A stretch of DNA of 64,000 nt from Pedobacter ginsenosidimutans (lineage in GTDB: Bacteria; Bacteroidota; Bacteroidia; Sphingobacteriales; Sphingobacteriaceae), in contig NZ_LMZQ01000002.1 in the NCBI RefSeq assembly GCF_001442625.1, positions 240,431-304,430 of the forward strand, read 5' to 3'. A program made the translations under genes and the position numbers. The notes beneath the pieces are model-generated. The model was not told where the DNA came from. It made no database searches and saw only the letters and a program-made list of their open reading frames with translations. Each line of letters begins with the position of its first letter. Position 1 is the first letter of the stretch. Positions 33,078 to 42,653 of this stretch are shown here, piece by piece.

Positions 33078-34103
33078 TTAATTGTAGTTTCTTCCAAGCT
33101 CATCATTTGCTGCACGGATAATAGATTTATCGCCATTGTCATCATGGTAGAATTCCCAGAACATGATACCATTTGCAATATCTTTGGCGAGTTTAGCTTT
33201 TTTCTTGGTGGTTATGGTTCCATTAAAGTAAAATTGAACGCCATCAATTAATGCATTATCTAAACTTACATCAGCCCCCGCTGCCACAAAATCGCGATAG
33301 GCCTTAGCCGTGTTACTGGCATTTTTACCATAAGCCGGGATACCCAGAACAGCTTTCTCCTTTGGCATGCCACGGGTGCTTAACCAATAATTTAAACTGG
33401 CAACTGCCATGTTATAGGATGCATGTTGTACAGGCTCATTTTTATCCCAGCCAATGCCATCATACACCATAATATTAAAGAAATCTACAACAGGGAAAAC
33501 TTCCGGTTTTAATCCATCCCGGATACTGCCGGCGTATACACCAGGGGTTATGGCCGCACTTAAAAATTTATGGTATTTGTGTAGCGAATCTGAAAGTTCC
33601 TTCATTAATAGTACATAATTATCTGCCGATCCATCGCTGGTGCTTGGATATTCCCAATCCATATCTACACCGTCCAGATTATTTGTTTTGGCAAAAGTTA
33701 GCACATTTTTTATAAACAGGTTTCGAGCCGTTGCAGATGCCGCCATGGTTACAAAAATACTTTTCGTCCCCGATATCGAAATGCCGGTTTTTACGCCATT
33801 TGCTTTTGCTTTTTGCATTACGGTTGTAAATCGACCGGGTTGTGCTAACGCCGCTAAACTTCCGTCGGTATTGGGATTTAGAAAGGCATAAAAGAGGTGC
33901 GTAATCATTTTGAACTTCGAATCTGCAACACTGGCTGGATCCCGGTAACTTGGGAAATAGCTTACAATTTTAAAGCTATTGTCGGGTACATATGGCGTAG
34001 AAGGGATAGGAGGTCCTGTAGGATCGGTTATGGGGTCATTTTTTTTACAGGATGATATAATGAGCAGGGTAGAAATACCAATCAATAGATAGAATTTTTT
34101 CAT
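33078..34103 (-). CDS. Lipoprotein GH18 glycoside hydrolase (chitinase-like)
   Basis: A 341-residue lipoprotein (MKKFYLLIGISTLLIISSCK, lipobox Cys). The GH18 active-site motif DxxDxDxE is seen as LDGVDMDWEYP with Glu151 as the acid. VSYFPSYRDP and MVYDGIGW are other family strands. Enzymes of this type hydrolyse beta-1,4-GlcNAc chains. Without a chitin-binding domain and with cell-wall neighbours, peptidoglycan or self-glycan is as plausible as chitin. It begins 30 bases after the PBP4-like gene. Confidence 0.92.
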   Translation of the reverse strand: MKKFYLLIGISTLLIISSCKKNDPITDPTGPPIPSTPYVPDNSFKIVSYFPSYRDPASVADSKFKMITHLFYAFLNPNTDGSLAALAQPGRFTTVMQKAKANGVKTGISISGTKSIFVTMAASATARNLFIKNVLTFAKTNNLDGVDMDWEYPSTSDGSADNYVLLMKELSDSLHKYHKFLSAAITPGVYAGSIRDGLKPEVFPVVDFFNIMVYDGIGWDKNEPVQHASYNMAVASLNYWLSTRGMPKEKAVLGIPAYGKNASNTAKAYRDFVAAGADVSLDNALIDGVQFYFNGTITTKKKAKLAKDIANGIMFWEFYHDDNGDKSIIRAANDELGRNYN

Positions 34104-34133
34104 AGGTTAGGTGTTATTTGATGCTACATATGC

Positions 34134-35462
34134 TTAAAAAGTATTGTGTATGTAAGTGATTATCCTCACCATTTCTGCACGTACTTCGGCAGTTGGTTTT
34201 ACAAAGCTGTTGTTCATGAAAGAATAAATGTACGTTTTACCCTTTTTGGTGAGTACATATCCGCTTTGATTATGAACACCCCCGAGCGAACCTGTTTTTC
34301 CGAAAACAAAGGGTTTGTCGGTTTTTGGGTAAGCACTTTTTAATGTACCACTTTTACCACCCGCAGGTAACAGACTAAACAGCTTTTCCGGATTGTTTAC
34401 CAATCTATAAATGGAATCAAGGAGGTATATATTATCACGCGGCGTAAATAAATTCTGACGGGACAAACCAGATCCATCAACCCATTTTACTTTATCAGGC
34501 AGAAAAGAAAGGTAATTTTTCGTAATGTAATCAATGGCTTTTGTTGTACTCAACGTATCGCCAATCTGATTGGAGCAAACCAATAACAAATGTTCGGCGA
34601 TAAAATTATCGCTGGGTAACATCATGTGTTTTAAAACTGAATCACGCTTTGCGCCCGATAAAGTTTTAGCATTCGATGGTATTTTTAAGTTTATAATTCC
34701 GACAGGTTTGTGCAGGGTATCTGATAATATTTCGACGGTAACCTGTGCACTGGTTTTATATGGGTTTTGCTGATTGTAGCCCGGTTGTACTGAAACGGCG
34801 GGATAATGAAAGCGGTTGCTTAAAAAATCTCTGCTTACCTGAAAGCTACCCGTCTTTTTTGTAGAATCTATTTCGAAACAGGAGGCAAAAATCCTTGGTT
34901 CGATATTGATTTTATTCGGACTGGCATAAGTAGAAGTAACCATGTTATCCATAATTGGCATTTCGGTAATTTCTGGCTGATAATAATAATCGTAATCATC
35001 CCACGACCAGCCATCGCCAAAAAAACTGCCCGAATATCGTCCGGGAGAAAAGAATAGCTTTTTGTTCGAAGCCAAAAGAAAATTGTAAGCCGATTTGTCT
35101 TTTACAGCAAACTGTAAAAAAGCCGGATCGCCTGTACCCCAAAAAATCAATGAATCATTCCGTTCAATATATTTTAAAGCTGGCATCAGATCTGGCAGCA
35201 TTTTTAAGCTCGCAAAAAAAGTATAAAGTTTGGTATTAGATGCCGGGGTGAAATACTTATCGGCATCTTTCTGAAAAACCATTTTTTTTTCTGCAGGACT
35301 GTAAAGGGCGAAGCCAACCTGATATTGTTTGATTACCTGCGAATTTTTAAATTCTTTAGCTACTTTTTTTGAGATGATTTTATTGGTCGAGCAACTTGTT
35401 AACAAACAAATAGATAATGCAAATGCAAGAAAAATAAAATTATGATTTTTTAAGGGAAACAT
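34134..35462 (-). CDS. dacB: D-alanyl-D-alanine carboxypeptidase/endopeptidase, PBP4-type (S13)
   Basis: A 442-residue lipoprotein (lipobox in CLLTSC) with an S13 active-site pattern: Ser75 and Lys78 in PASNTKLYTF, the SxN-type box DGSGLSRQN, and KTG in VFGKTGSLGG. It trims peptidoglycan cross-links. It is first in a four-gene minus-strand unit with GH18, the AONS-like enzyme and the histidine phosphatase. Divergent to the aspartyl protease, with 51 bases between starts. Confidence 0.9.
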   Translation of the reverse strand: MFPLKNHNFIFLAFALSICLLTSCSTNKIISKKVAKEFKNSQVIKQYQVGFALYSPAEKKMVFQKDADKYFTPASNTKLYTFFASLKMLPDLMPALKYIERNDSLIFWGTGDPAFLQFAVKDKSAYNFLLASNKKLFFSPGRYSGSFFGDGWSWDDYDYYYQPEITEMPIMDNMVTSTYASPNKINIEPRIFASCFEIDSTKKTGSFQVSRDFLSNRFHYPAVSVQPGYNQQNPYKTSAQVTVEILSDTLHKPVGIINLKIPSNAKTLSGAKRDSVLKHMMLPSDNFIAEHLLLVCSNQIGDTLSTTKAIDYITKNYLSFLPDKVKWVDGSGLSRQNLFTPRDNIYLLDSIYRLVNNPEKLFSLLPAGGKSGTLKSAYPKTDKPFVFGKTGSLGGVHNQSGYVLTKKGKTYIYSFMNNSFVKPTAEVRAEMVRIITYIHNTF

Positions 35463-35513
35463 GTTCTAAATTTAGGGGACATAATTATCAACTAATTTAT
35501 TAAATTTAGTTTA

Positions 35514-36761
35514 ATGTTAACCAAATATAACCCCGGTGTAATAATCTGTTTACGCAAACTAACAATTTGTTTGGGGTTGGTATTTCTTGCTTTTTCTGGG
35601 TTTGGCCAGGAATTCCTTTTTAAAAGGAACCGGCAAAAACAGTCAATTACTTTTAAGTGCATCAAAAACCTAATGGTTATTCCGGTGTATGTAGATGGTA
35701 AGGGGCCATATGATTTTGTTCTTGATACCGGAGTTGGACCGATGATTATTACCGATCCATCCATTATCGACTCGTTGAATTTTAGTAAACTCCGTAAAAT
35801 TAAAGTATCTGGCTTGGGCATTGAAACAGTTGAAGCCTACGTTTCTCAAAGTCTGGATGTTAAGGTAGGCAGTACGGGCATTAAGAATATACCAACAGCA
35901 ATCTTAAAAGAAGATCTCTTTAACCTGTCGGGGCATTTGGGACTGAAAATTTACGGCTTGCTGGGCTTCAGTTTTTTTAACAGCTTTATTGTTGATATAA
36001 GATATAATGAAAACAGGCTGATTATTTATGATCACGATGCCAAAATTAAATACCGCGGCAAAAAAATACCCATTGAGATTGAGAATCAGAAACCGTATAT
36101 TTTAGCTACTGTTGATGTTCCTGGCGGTAAAACCATTGAGGCTAGGTTTTTAATGGACACTGGAGCCAGCCATGCTTTATCGCTCGAAATGCTCCATGGA
36201 ACCGAATTCCCGCTACCTGAAAAAAAAATCAAAGCAAATTTAGGAATGAGCCTTAGCGGCCAGATTAAGGGATATGTTGGCCGTGTTGACAAATTTAATG
36301 TAGGTGGCCATGTTTTTAAAAACGTTGTTGCAGGATTCCCTGATTTTAAGAGTATTGCAGATAAGATCGATTTATCAAAACGGAATGGGAATGTCGGAGC
36401 TGATTTGCTGCGGAAATTTAATATCCAGTTTAACTACCAGGAAGGTTTTATTTATGTTAAGCCTAATGGTTTAAGCAAAACTCCGTTCGAACACGATATG
36501 GTAGGTATGGTGCTTTATCTCGATCAGAAAGAGTATAAAAGAGTTCTGATTGGAGAAATAGACGAAAATAGTCCGGCAGAAAAAGCGGGACTATGCCCTG
36601 ATGATGAAATTATTGCGGTAAATTTCAAAAATATAGATGCCTATTCTTTAAATGAACTTACCGAAATGCTTAAGTCAAAAGCAGATAGAAATGTAATTTT
36701 TGAAATTTTTAGAGACAATCAAGTTTATTTTAAAGTGGTTCGCCTTGAAAAGAGGATCTAA
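35514..36761 (+). CDS. Exported aspartyl protease with C-terminal PDZ domain
   Basis: A 415-residue protein with a hydrophobic leader (LTICLGLVFLAFSGFGQ). Two retropepsin/pepsin-like DTG motifs are present, Asp71 in FVLDTGVGP and Asp215 in FLMDTGASH, so one chain provides both halves of the active site. A PDZ domain occupies about 325-410 (DENSPAEKAGLCPDDEIIAVN). The substrate is unknown. Such clan AA proteases are typical in Bacteroidota. Confidence 0.9.
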   Translation: MLTKYNPGVIICLRKLTICLGLVFLAFSGFGQEFLFKRNRQKQSITFKCIKNLMVIPVYVDGKGPYDFVLDTGVGPMIITDPSIIDSLNFSKLRKIKVSGLGIETVEAYVSQSLDVKVGSTGIKNIPTAILKEDLFNLSGHLGLKIYGLLGFSFFNSFIVDIRYNENRLIIYDHDAKIKYRGKKIPIEIENQKPYILATVDVPGGKTIEARFLMDTGASHALSLEMLHGTEFPLPEKKIKANLGMSLSGQIKGYVGRVDKFNVGGHVFKNVVAGFPDFKSIADKIDLSKRNGNVGADLLRKFNIQFNYQEGFIYVKPNGLSKTPFEHDMVGMVLYLDQKEYKRVLIGEIDENSPAEKAGLCPDDEIIAVNFKNIDAYSLNELTEMLKSKADRNVIFEIFRDNQVYFKVVRLEKRI

Positions 36762-36853
36762 AAAGCGTAATTTTCCAGTTACAAAAGAATTGTCGTGTAA
36801 CAAGGTTCTAACTTTAACCTCTTATTGCCAAGCAAACTAACTTTTATATACAC

Positions 36854-39370
36854 ATGAAGAAAAACTTTAGGGTACTTGCCCTCGCAGGTATCGTAGTACT
36901 TGGTGTAGCCGGATCAGGTTCGGTATATGCCCAGAAAAAATCTAAAACGACAAAAGGAGCTACCCCTGCGGCTCCAACTGCAGCCCCGGCAGCAGCACCC
37001 AAAAAAGAAGGAATTAAACCATTTTCTGAAATAATTACCGCAAAAGCCAGAACAACAAATGGTTTATTCAAAACACACAAGGTAGATGATAAATGGTATT
37101 TTGAGATACCAGATTCGATGATCAACCGCGAAATGCTTGTGGTTACCCGGTTGGCGAAGGTACCAGCGGGAGTAAAAGTTGGCAACCAGCAATATGGTGG
37201 TGAACAATTAAATGAACAGGTATGGAAATGGGAGCGTAGAGGCAAACAGGTTTACATCCGTGTACCAAGTTATTCAACTAAGGCCGATCCAAACAGCGAT
37301 ATGTACGAATCGGTACAAAACTCTAATCTTGCACAGATTTTAGCCAGCTTTGAAATTAAAGCTTATAACAAAGATACCACTGGTGTTGTAATTGATGTGA
37401 CCGATTTTTATAATGGTGATGTAATGGCAATTGGTGCTACCGATCAGATCCGTAAGGCTTATAAAGTTACCATGTACGATGCAACACGTTCTTATATCGA
37501 TACGGTAAAAACTTTCCCGATTAACGTTGAAGTAAAAACAGCTAAAACTTACCGTGCAGCAGAATCTCCAACAGATAACAGTAATGGTGCGGTTACTTTC
37601 GAATTTAATACATCGATGTTATTATTGCCGAAAGCCCCTGTAAAAGCCAGAATAATGGATAGCAGGGTTGGTTTTTTTGGCCAATCGCAGATTGATTACG
37701 GAAGCAACGCACAAAAGGCAGAGCGTACCGCTTATATTCACCGCTGGAATTTAGTTCCGAAAGATACTAACGCATACAAACGTGGCGAATTGGTAGAACC
37801 GGTAAAACCGATTGTAATTTACATAGATCCTGCAACGCCTAAAAAATGGGTGCCATTTTTGATCCAGGGGATTAACGATTGGCAGGTAGCTTTTGAGGCT
37901 GCAGGTTTCAAAAATGCCATTATAGGTAGAGAAGCGCCAACGCCTCAACAAGATCCTCAATTTAGCGTAGAAGATTCGAGATATTCGGTTGTTCGTTATT
38001 TTGCATCAGATATTGCAAATGCTTATGGTCCGCATATCAGCGATCCCCGTACCGGACAGATTTTAGAAACGCATATTGGTTGGTACCATAATGTAATGAA
38101 CCTATTGCGTAACTGGTATTTTGTACAAACTGCAGCCATTAATCCTGAAGTTCGTAAAGCTAAATTTACGGATGCGCAAATGGGCGAATTGATCCGTTTT
38201 GTTTCTTCACACGAAATTGGCCACACTTTAGGTTTGCCACACAACTTTGGTTCGAGTTATGCTTACCCGGTTGATTCATTACGTTCGAAAGCATTTACAG
38301 ATAAACATGGTACTGCACCATCTATTATGGATTATGCGCGTTTTAACTACATCGCTCAACCTGGCGATGGCGTAACCAAGCTTCACCCGCAAATTGGAGA
38401 ATACGATAAATGGGTAGTGAAATGGGGATATTCTTGGATTCCTGGAAACAAAACTGCAGAACAGGAAAAAGAAATTTTAGACCAGTGGACATTGAAAAAT
38501 GCAGGTAATCCTTTGTATTTCTATGGCCGTCAGGGAACTTCATTAGATCCTCGTTTGCAGAGCGAAGATTTGGGCGACAATGCAATGAAAGCAAGTACTT
38601 ATGGTATTGCCAACTTAAAGCGCATTTTGCCTAACGTAGAAAAATGGACCTATCAAAAAGGTAAAGACTATAGCGATTTAAAAGAAATCTACACTGAAAT
38701 TGTTGGCCAGTTTAACCGTTATATGGGGCATGTGGCAACAAATGTTGGTGGATTAAGCGAAAACTTTAAAACCTATGAGCAAAAAGGGCCAGTTTACGCC
38801 TATTTGCCTAAAGCAAAACAAAAAGAAGCTGTTGCTTTCTTCAATCAACAATTATTTACTACCCCACTTTGGTTAATCAGCAATGATCAACTCAGTAAGT
38901 TTGATAATGGTGTATTGTTAAACCGCATTAAAAGTGTTCAAGCGAATACTTTAGGCAATTTATTATCCGCTTCGCGTATTGCTCGTTTATTAGATAACGA
39001 AACTAAAAACGGTGCAGCAAAAGCATACACCTTACCTGAATTATTTACGGACTTAAGATCGTCGGTTTTTGTTGCAGGAAGAGCAGATGCGTTTAAACGT
39101 AATTTACAACGCGCTTATGTAGACCGTTTACAAGATTTAATGACCAAAGAAGCAGAACTTCCGGTTGGGTTCCCTGTAGATTATGCAGCAAGTTACGGTT
39201 TAACGCCAATCAATGTGGGTTTATCTGATATCAGACCACTGGTTAGAGCAGAGTTAAAAACCTTATTGGCGACCACAAAAGCCCGAGCAGCAGCAGGTGA
39301 TGCCATTACCAAAGCACACTACGAAGATTTAAATATCAGAATTAAAGATATTTTAGATCCTAAGAAATAA
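36854..39370 (+). CDS. Secreted metzincin-type zinc metalloprotease (DUF5117/DUF5118)
   Basis: An 838-residue protein with a signal peptide (GIVVLGVAGSGSVYAQ) followed by an Ala/Pro linker. DUF5118 and DUF5117-type regions fill about 50-330. The metzincin site HEIGHTLGLPH covers His453, Glu454, His457 and His463. The C-terminal 370 residues are helical. It is a large periplasmic or secreted protease; substrate unknown. A terminator-like complex stem follows at 39433. Confidence 0.92.
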   Translation: MKKNFRVLALAGIVVLGVAGSGSVYAQKKSKTTKGATPAAPTAAPAAAPKKEGIKPFSEIITAKARTTNGLFKTHKVDDKWYFEIPDSMINREMLVVTRLAKVPAGVKVGNQQYGGEQLNEQVWKWERRGKQVYIRVPSYSTKADPNSDMYESVQNSNLAQILASFEIKAYNKDTTGVVIDVTDFYNGDVMAIGATDQIRKAYKVTMYDATRSYIDTVKTFPINVEVKTAKTYRAAESPTDNSNGAVTFEFNTSMLLLPKAPVKARIMDSRVGFFGQSQIDYGSNAQKAERTAYIHRWNLVPKDTNAYKRGELVEPVKPIVIYIDPATPKKWVPFLIQGINDWQVAFEAAGFKNAIIGREAPTPQQDPQFSVEDSRYSVVRYFASDIANAYGPHISDPRTGQILETHIGWYHNVMNLLRNWYFVQTAAINPEVRKAKFTDAQMGELIRFVSSHEIGHTLGLPHNFGSSYAYPVDSLRSKAFTDKHGTAPSIMDYARFNYIAQPGDGVTKLHPQIGEYDKWVVKWGYSWIPGNKTAEQEKEILDQWTLKNAGNPLYFYGRQGTSLDPRLQSEDLGDNAMKASTYGIANLKRILPNVEKWTYQKGKDYSDLKEIYTEIVGQFNRYMGHVATNVGGLSENFKTYEQKGPVYAYLPKAKQKEAVAFFNQQLFTTPLWLISNDQLSKFDNGVLLNRIKSVQANTLGNLLSASRIARLLDNETKNGAAKAYTLPELFTDLRSSVFVAGRADAFKRNLQRAYVDRLQDLMTKEAELPVGFPVDYAASYGLTPINVGLSDIRPLVRAELKTLLATTKARAAAGDAITKAHYEDLNIRIKDILDPKK

Positions 39371-39432
39371 ATAACTGAATGATAGGGATTTAATGTTAGA
39401 CTATTCAGCATCTAAATTACTAATTCAAAAAT

Positions 39433-39522
39433 AAAAAGCGGAGCAGCTCATTAAATTGGTGTGACCCCAAAAGTTTTTGTCCAACTTTTGGGGTTCACTT
39501 CAAATTGACCGCTCCGCTTTTT
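39433..39522 (+). terminator. Terminator stem enclosing an IS-end-like inverted repeat
   Basis: Outer arms AAAAAGCGGAGC (39433-39444) and GCTCCGCTTTTT (39511-39522) make a rho-independent terminator after the metalloprotease. Inside lies a second inverted repeat CCCCAAAAGTT (39465-39475) / AACTTTTGGGG (39483-39493). The inner sequence resembles the paired ends of an IS3-like element (TGA-CCCCAAAAGTT-GGACA). It may be a remnant or coincidence. Confidence 0.75.
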
Positions 39523-39556
39523 TATATAAAACCTCGCAGGATTTCAATAAAAAGAT

Positions 39557-39671
39557 CGTCATCTCGACTGTAGTGCAATCCCGAAGTTTCGGGAGAGAGA
39601 TCTTGAACTAAAGTTATTGAATTGAAATTTAAAAGATTTCTCAGCTTCGTTGTACTTCGTTTGAAACGACG
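39557..39671. repeat. Dispersed CGTCAT-bounded palindromic repeat, copy 5
   Basis: Starts CGTCATCTCGACTGTAGTGC and ends GAAACGACG. With the terminator it fills most of the 39371-39755 gap; about 80 AT-rich bases before the next gene show nothing else clear. Confidence 0.75.
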
Positions 39672-39755
39672 AATCTATTTAATCCCCTTTGTATAATTTT
39701 TGATGCTTTAAGCTAAACACACAGCAGTTTTTTAATTTTATCGCAAAACAGGATT

Positions 39756-40631
39756 ATGTTTAAAAAACTATTCTTTGCGGTTGTTTTATTTACAGCTTCT
39801 TTCTCAGCATTTGGCCAAAATGCCGATTCAATTATCATTGTTAAAACCGAATGGCATAAGAACAGAATTGCCAAACAGGTGGTTTTATTCCAACATCATT
39901 TTGATCAGAAAAATCTTTTCGCTGCAAACGAAAACATTTCGTTTTTAGAAATAAAAAATACAGGCCGGAAGGCAGTTTTTGCTATTGGGGCAGAAGAAAA
40001 AGAACTGATTACCACCAGTAATTTTGGATTACGCGATACAGCAATTGCTGCGGTGAACGGCAATTTTTTCGATGTAAAAAATGGAGGGTCGGTAGATTTT
40101 GTTCGTGTTAATGGAAAAACCATTAATACTAACCACTTGGATAAAAATGGAAATCGGGCAAGGCATCAGGAAGCAGCGGTTGTAATTGAGAACGGAAAAA
40201 TTTCGATCCAAAAGTGGGATGGGACAAGTGACTGGGAAACAAAACTGGCCGCTAAAGATGTTTTGTTAAACGGCCCCTTATTAACTTTAAATCATATTGA
40301 TGAAAAGCTAGATACGACCGGATTTAGCCGTTTGCGCCATCCGCGTACCTGCCTGGGGATAAAGCCAAATGGGAGGGTAATTTTGTTAACTGTTGATGGA
40401 AGAAATGAAAACTCTGCAGGCATGAGTTTGTTCGAGCTAACCAAGTTAATGCGTTGGCTAGGTTGTGCCAGTGCCCTAAATTTTGATGGTGGAGGTTCTA
40501 CAACTTTGTGGGTAAATGGAATGCCTGATAATGGTGTTGTCAACTATCCAACTGATAATAAAAAATGGGACCATGAAGGGCAGCGCAAAGTAGCTAACGT
40601 CATTTTGGTGAAAAAACAAGTACGGAGATAA
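39756..40631 (+). CDS. Exported phosphodiester glycosidase-family protein (NAGPA-like)
   Basis: A 291-residue protein with signal peptide MFKKLFFAVVLFTASFSAFGQ. The NAGPA/DUF2233 core has AAVNGNFFDVKNGG, RHPRTCLGIKPNGRVILLTV, DGRNENSAGMSLFELT and NFDGGGSTTLWVNG. Family knowledge: related enzymes cut sugar-phosphodiester bonds. It is the first of a row of plus-strand envelope genes. Confidence 0.9.
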   Translation: MFKKLFFAVVLFTASFSAFGQNADSIIIVKTEWHKNRIAKQVVLFQHHFDQKNLFAANENISFLEIKNTGRKAVFAIGAEEKELITTSNFGLRDTAIAAVNGNFFDVKNGGSVDFVRVNGKTINTNHLDKNGNRARHQEAAVVIENGKISIQKWDGTSDWETKLAAKDVLLNGPLLTLNHIDEKLDTTGFSRLRHPRTCLGIKPNGRVILLTVDGRNENSAGMSLFELTKLMRWLGCASALNFDGGGSTTLWVNGMPDNGVVNYPTDNKKWDHEGQRKVANVILVKKQVRR

Positions 40632-40700
40632 ACCTGTATCTATAACAGCATGTTTAGCTCTGGTTAAAAAAACTTATTTTAGCCAAAGATTTTTGTTGAA

Positions 40701-41627
40701 ATGATTAAAAATACGATATACTTTTTCTTTTTTGTGCTGATGCTTTCTGCCTGTAAGTTTGGCTCTAAAACCAGCGACCCAACCTTAAGAGATTTTACTT
40801 TCGAGCCAGTAAAAGGCATCCGTTATCAAGAGGTAAAACGCCGTTTTAAAACCGGACTTTCTTTTAATGCCGAAGGTTTTATGCAAAAACCATCCTGGAT
40901 CATTGAAGTGGTTAAAGAAGATACCATGTCGGCCTGGAGTCCACAGAAGCAAAGAATGCAAAAGTTCTACATGCAGTACGATCACGGAAATGTATATAAT
41001 TTTGCTGCAGAATTTTTTAAAGTAAAACACATCAGTAAAGATAGTTTGGTTTTTCAGCGGATCCAGGTTGATGGAAAAGTAATTGCTTCAGATGTTCGCT
41101 CGGATGTAAATATGACTTTTTACGCACAGGATTATATTAAAAACAAACTGAAGGCAAAGGCTGCCGATCTGCAAAAACCAAGCAAGGCCGATACTGCTTT
41201 TATAGAGAAGCGTGCTGCCAAAGTTAACTTGAATAGCGATAGTGCTTTTGCAGCAACAGATCCGGTTCAGTTTATACCCAAAAGTAAAATCGTAAGGGTA
41301 GAAAAAATCAGCACGGTTGATCGGGCCAATAACAGGACCGAAGCTTACGATTATATGTTTCCGCAATATATTATCCGGATAGATCGGGCCTATAAAGATT
41401 TTGCATACCAGGCTGCAGCGGTGATAGATTTTCAGGGAAGGATACACGTAAAAACGATTTACAACGTGCTTCCCGAGAATGTTGAAGCTAAAAAAAAGGT
41501 GGCTCAGGGGATAGCAGATATCTATGTGAGAAACCTTTTTGATGTGGCTCCCGGAACAACACTCGGGATTCCGCATAATAGTGAAATTACTTTAACAATA
41601 ATTGGGAAGGCAATTAAAAAGCCTTAG
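40701..41627 (+). CDS. Lipoprotein of unknown function
   Basis: A 308-residue protein with lipobox MLSAC (Cys near residue 18). The mature part has mixed strands and helices with no recognised motif; VKGIRYQEVKRRFKTGLSF and AAAVIDFQGRIHVKTIYNV are conserved-looking stretches. It is probably anchored in the outer membrane. The C-terminal SEITLTIIGKAIKKP ends cleanly. No enzyme assignment is made. Confidence 0.7.
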   Translation: MIKNTIYFFFFVLMLSACKFGSKTSDPTLRDFTFEPVKGIRYQEVKRRFKTGLSFNAEGFMQKPSWIIEVVKEDTMSAWSPQKQRMQKFYMQYDHGNVYNFAAEFFKVKHISKDSLVFQRIQVDGKVIASDVRSDVNMTFYAQDYIKNKLKAKAADLQKPSKADTAFIEKRAAKVNLNSDSAFAATDPVQFIPKSKIVRVEKISTVDRANNRTEAYDYMFPQYIIRIDRAYKDFAYQAAAVIDFQGRIHVKTIYNVLPENVEAKKKVAQGIADIYVRNLFDVAPGTTLGIPHNSEITLTIIGKAIKKP

Positions 41628-41731
41628 TAATCTGCTATTTACAAAATTTTAACGTTAAAAAAATGTTAAAATTTATTTTGATTTTAAAAATTAAAACTTA
41701 CCTTGCATACTTAATTTTAATATTTAATACA

Positions 41732-41923
41732 ATGCAAGAAGGCACAGTAAAATTCTTCAATGTAACTAAAGGTTTTGGCTTTATCGTACCTGCAAATGGC
41801 GACAGCGAAATTTTTGTTCATTCAACAGGTCTTATCGACGAAATCCGTGAAAACGACAAAGTACAGTACGAAGTTGCTAACGGTAAAAAAGGCTTAAACG
41901 CCGTTAATGTGAAAGTAATTTAA
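41732..41923 (+). CDS. csp: Cold-shock domain protein
   Basis: A 63-residue RNA/DNA-binding protein; the ATG at 41732 gives the standard MQEGTVKFFNVTKGFGFI start, while the longer frame upstream is leader. RNP1 is KGFGFI and RNP2 is EIFVHST. The short version (63 residues) fits Bacteroidota CspA-like proteins. An AT-rich leader of about 100 bases precedes it. A terminator follows at 41946. Confidence 0.95.
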   Translation: MQEGTVKFFNVTKGFGFIVPANGDSEIFVHSTGLIDEIRENDKVQYEVANGKKGLNAVNVKVI

Positions 41924-41945
41924 TTTATTTATCATATTTACAGAG

Positions 41946-41978
41946 AAGGCTGCTTTCTTGCGATGGCGGCCTTTTTTT
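41946..41978 (+). terminator. Intrinsic terminator of the cold-shock gene
   Basis: AAGGCTGC (41946-41953) and GCGGCCTT (41966-41973), one G-U pair, followed by TTTTTTT. Confidence 0.8.
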
Positions 41979-42027
41979 GTTTTATTTTTCGCTGTCTGAA
42001 TTCATTCAGGATCTATTCTCACTTATT

Positions 42028-42555
42028 ATGACCTACTATTTTATTGTTCCTGGTTTGGGTAATTCAGGAGCAGATCATTGGCAAACGCATTTCGAAAAAT
42101 CTGGAGATCATTTTATCCGAATTAATCAGCAAGAGTGGGACTTACCCGCAAGCAAAGATTGGATTGAAACAATAGATCGGGCCATTGCTGATTATAATTT
42201 GGCCAATGTGATTTTAATTGGACATAGTTTGGGCTGTATTGCAATTGCAAATTGGGCAAAACAATATCAAAAGAAAATTAAAGGGGCTTTACTCGTTGCA
42301 CCAAGTGATTTAGAAGCACCCCGATATAACTTCTCGACGGTGGGTTTTGATCACGTGCCTTTAGATAAAATAAACTTTAGAACCATTGTTGTGGCTAGTT
42401 CAAATGATGAATGGGTAACACTAGAAAGGGCTGAATTTTTTGCCGAAAATTGGGGCAGTGAATTTATTAACATCGGTAATGCTGGCCATATTAATACCGA
42501 TGCTGGTTTTGGTGAATGGCCAAAGGGATTGGAAATTTTAAAAACTTTGGGGTAA
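42028..42555 (+). CDS. RBBP9/YdeN-type serine hydrolase
   Basis: A 175-residue alpha/beta hydrolase starting at MTYYFIVPGLGNSG. The nucleophile is Ser67 in GHSLGC, with Asp in SSNDEWVT and His in NAGHINTDAGFG, the RBBP9 pattern. It is a small cytoplasmic hydrolase of uncertain substrate. The upstream 51 codons of the longest frame overlap the csp terminator and are not used. Confidence 0.92.
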   Translation: MTYYFIVPGLGNSGADHWQTHFEKSGDHFIRINQQEWDLPASKDWIETIDRAIADYNLANVILIGHSLGCIAIANWAKQYQKKIKGALLVAPSDLEAPRYNFSTVGFDHVPLDKINFRTIVVASSNDEWVTLERAEFFAENWGSEFINIGNAGHINTDAGFGEWPKGLEILKTLG

Positions 42556-42653
42556 TATTACCTTGCTGAGTTCCCGCAGATTTCGGGAGAAGCGCAGATG
42601 AGCATAAGTCTGCGTAAATCAATTTGATCTGAGGGAGCTATTTAATCTATATC

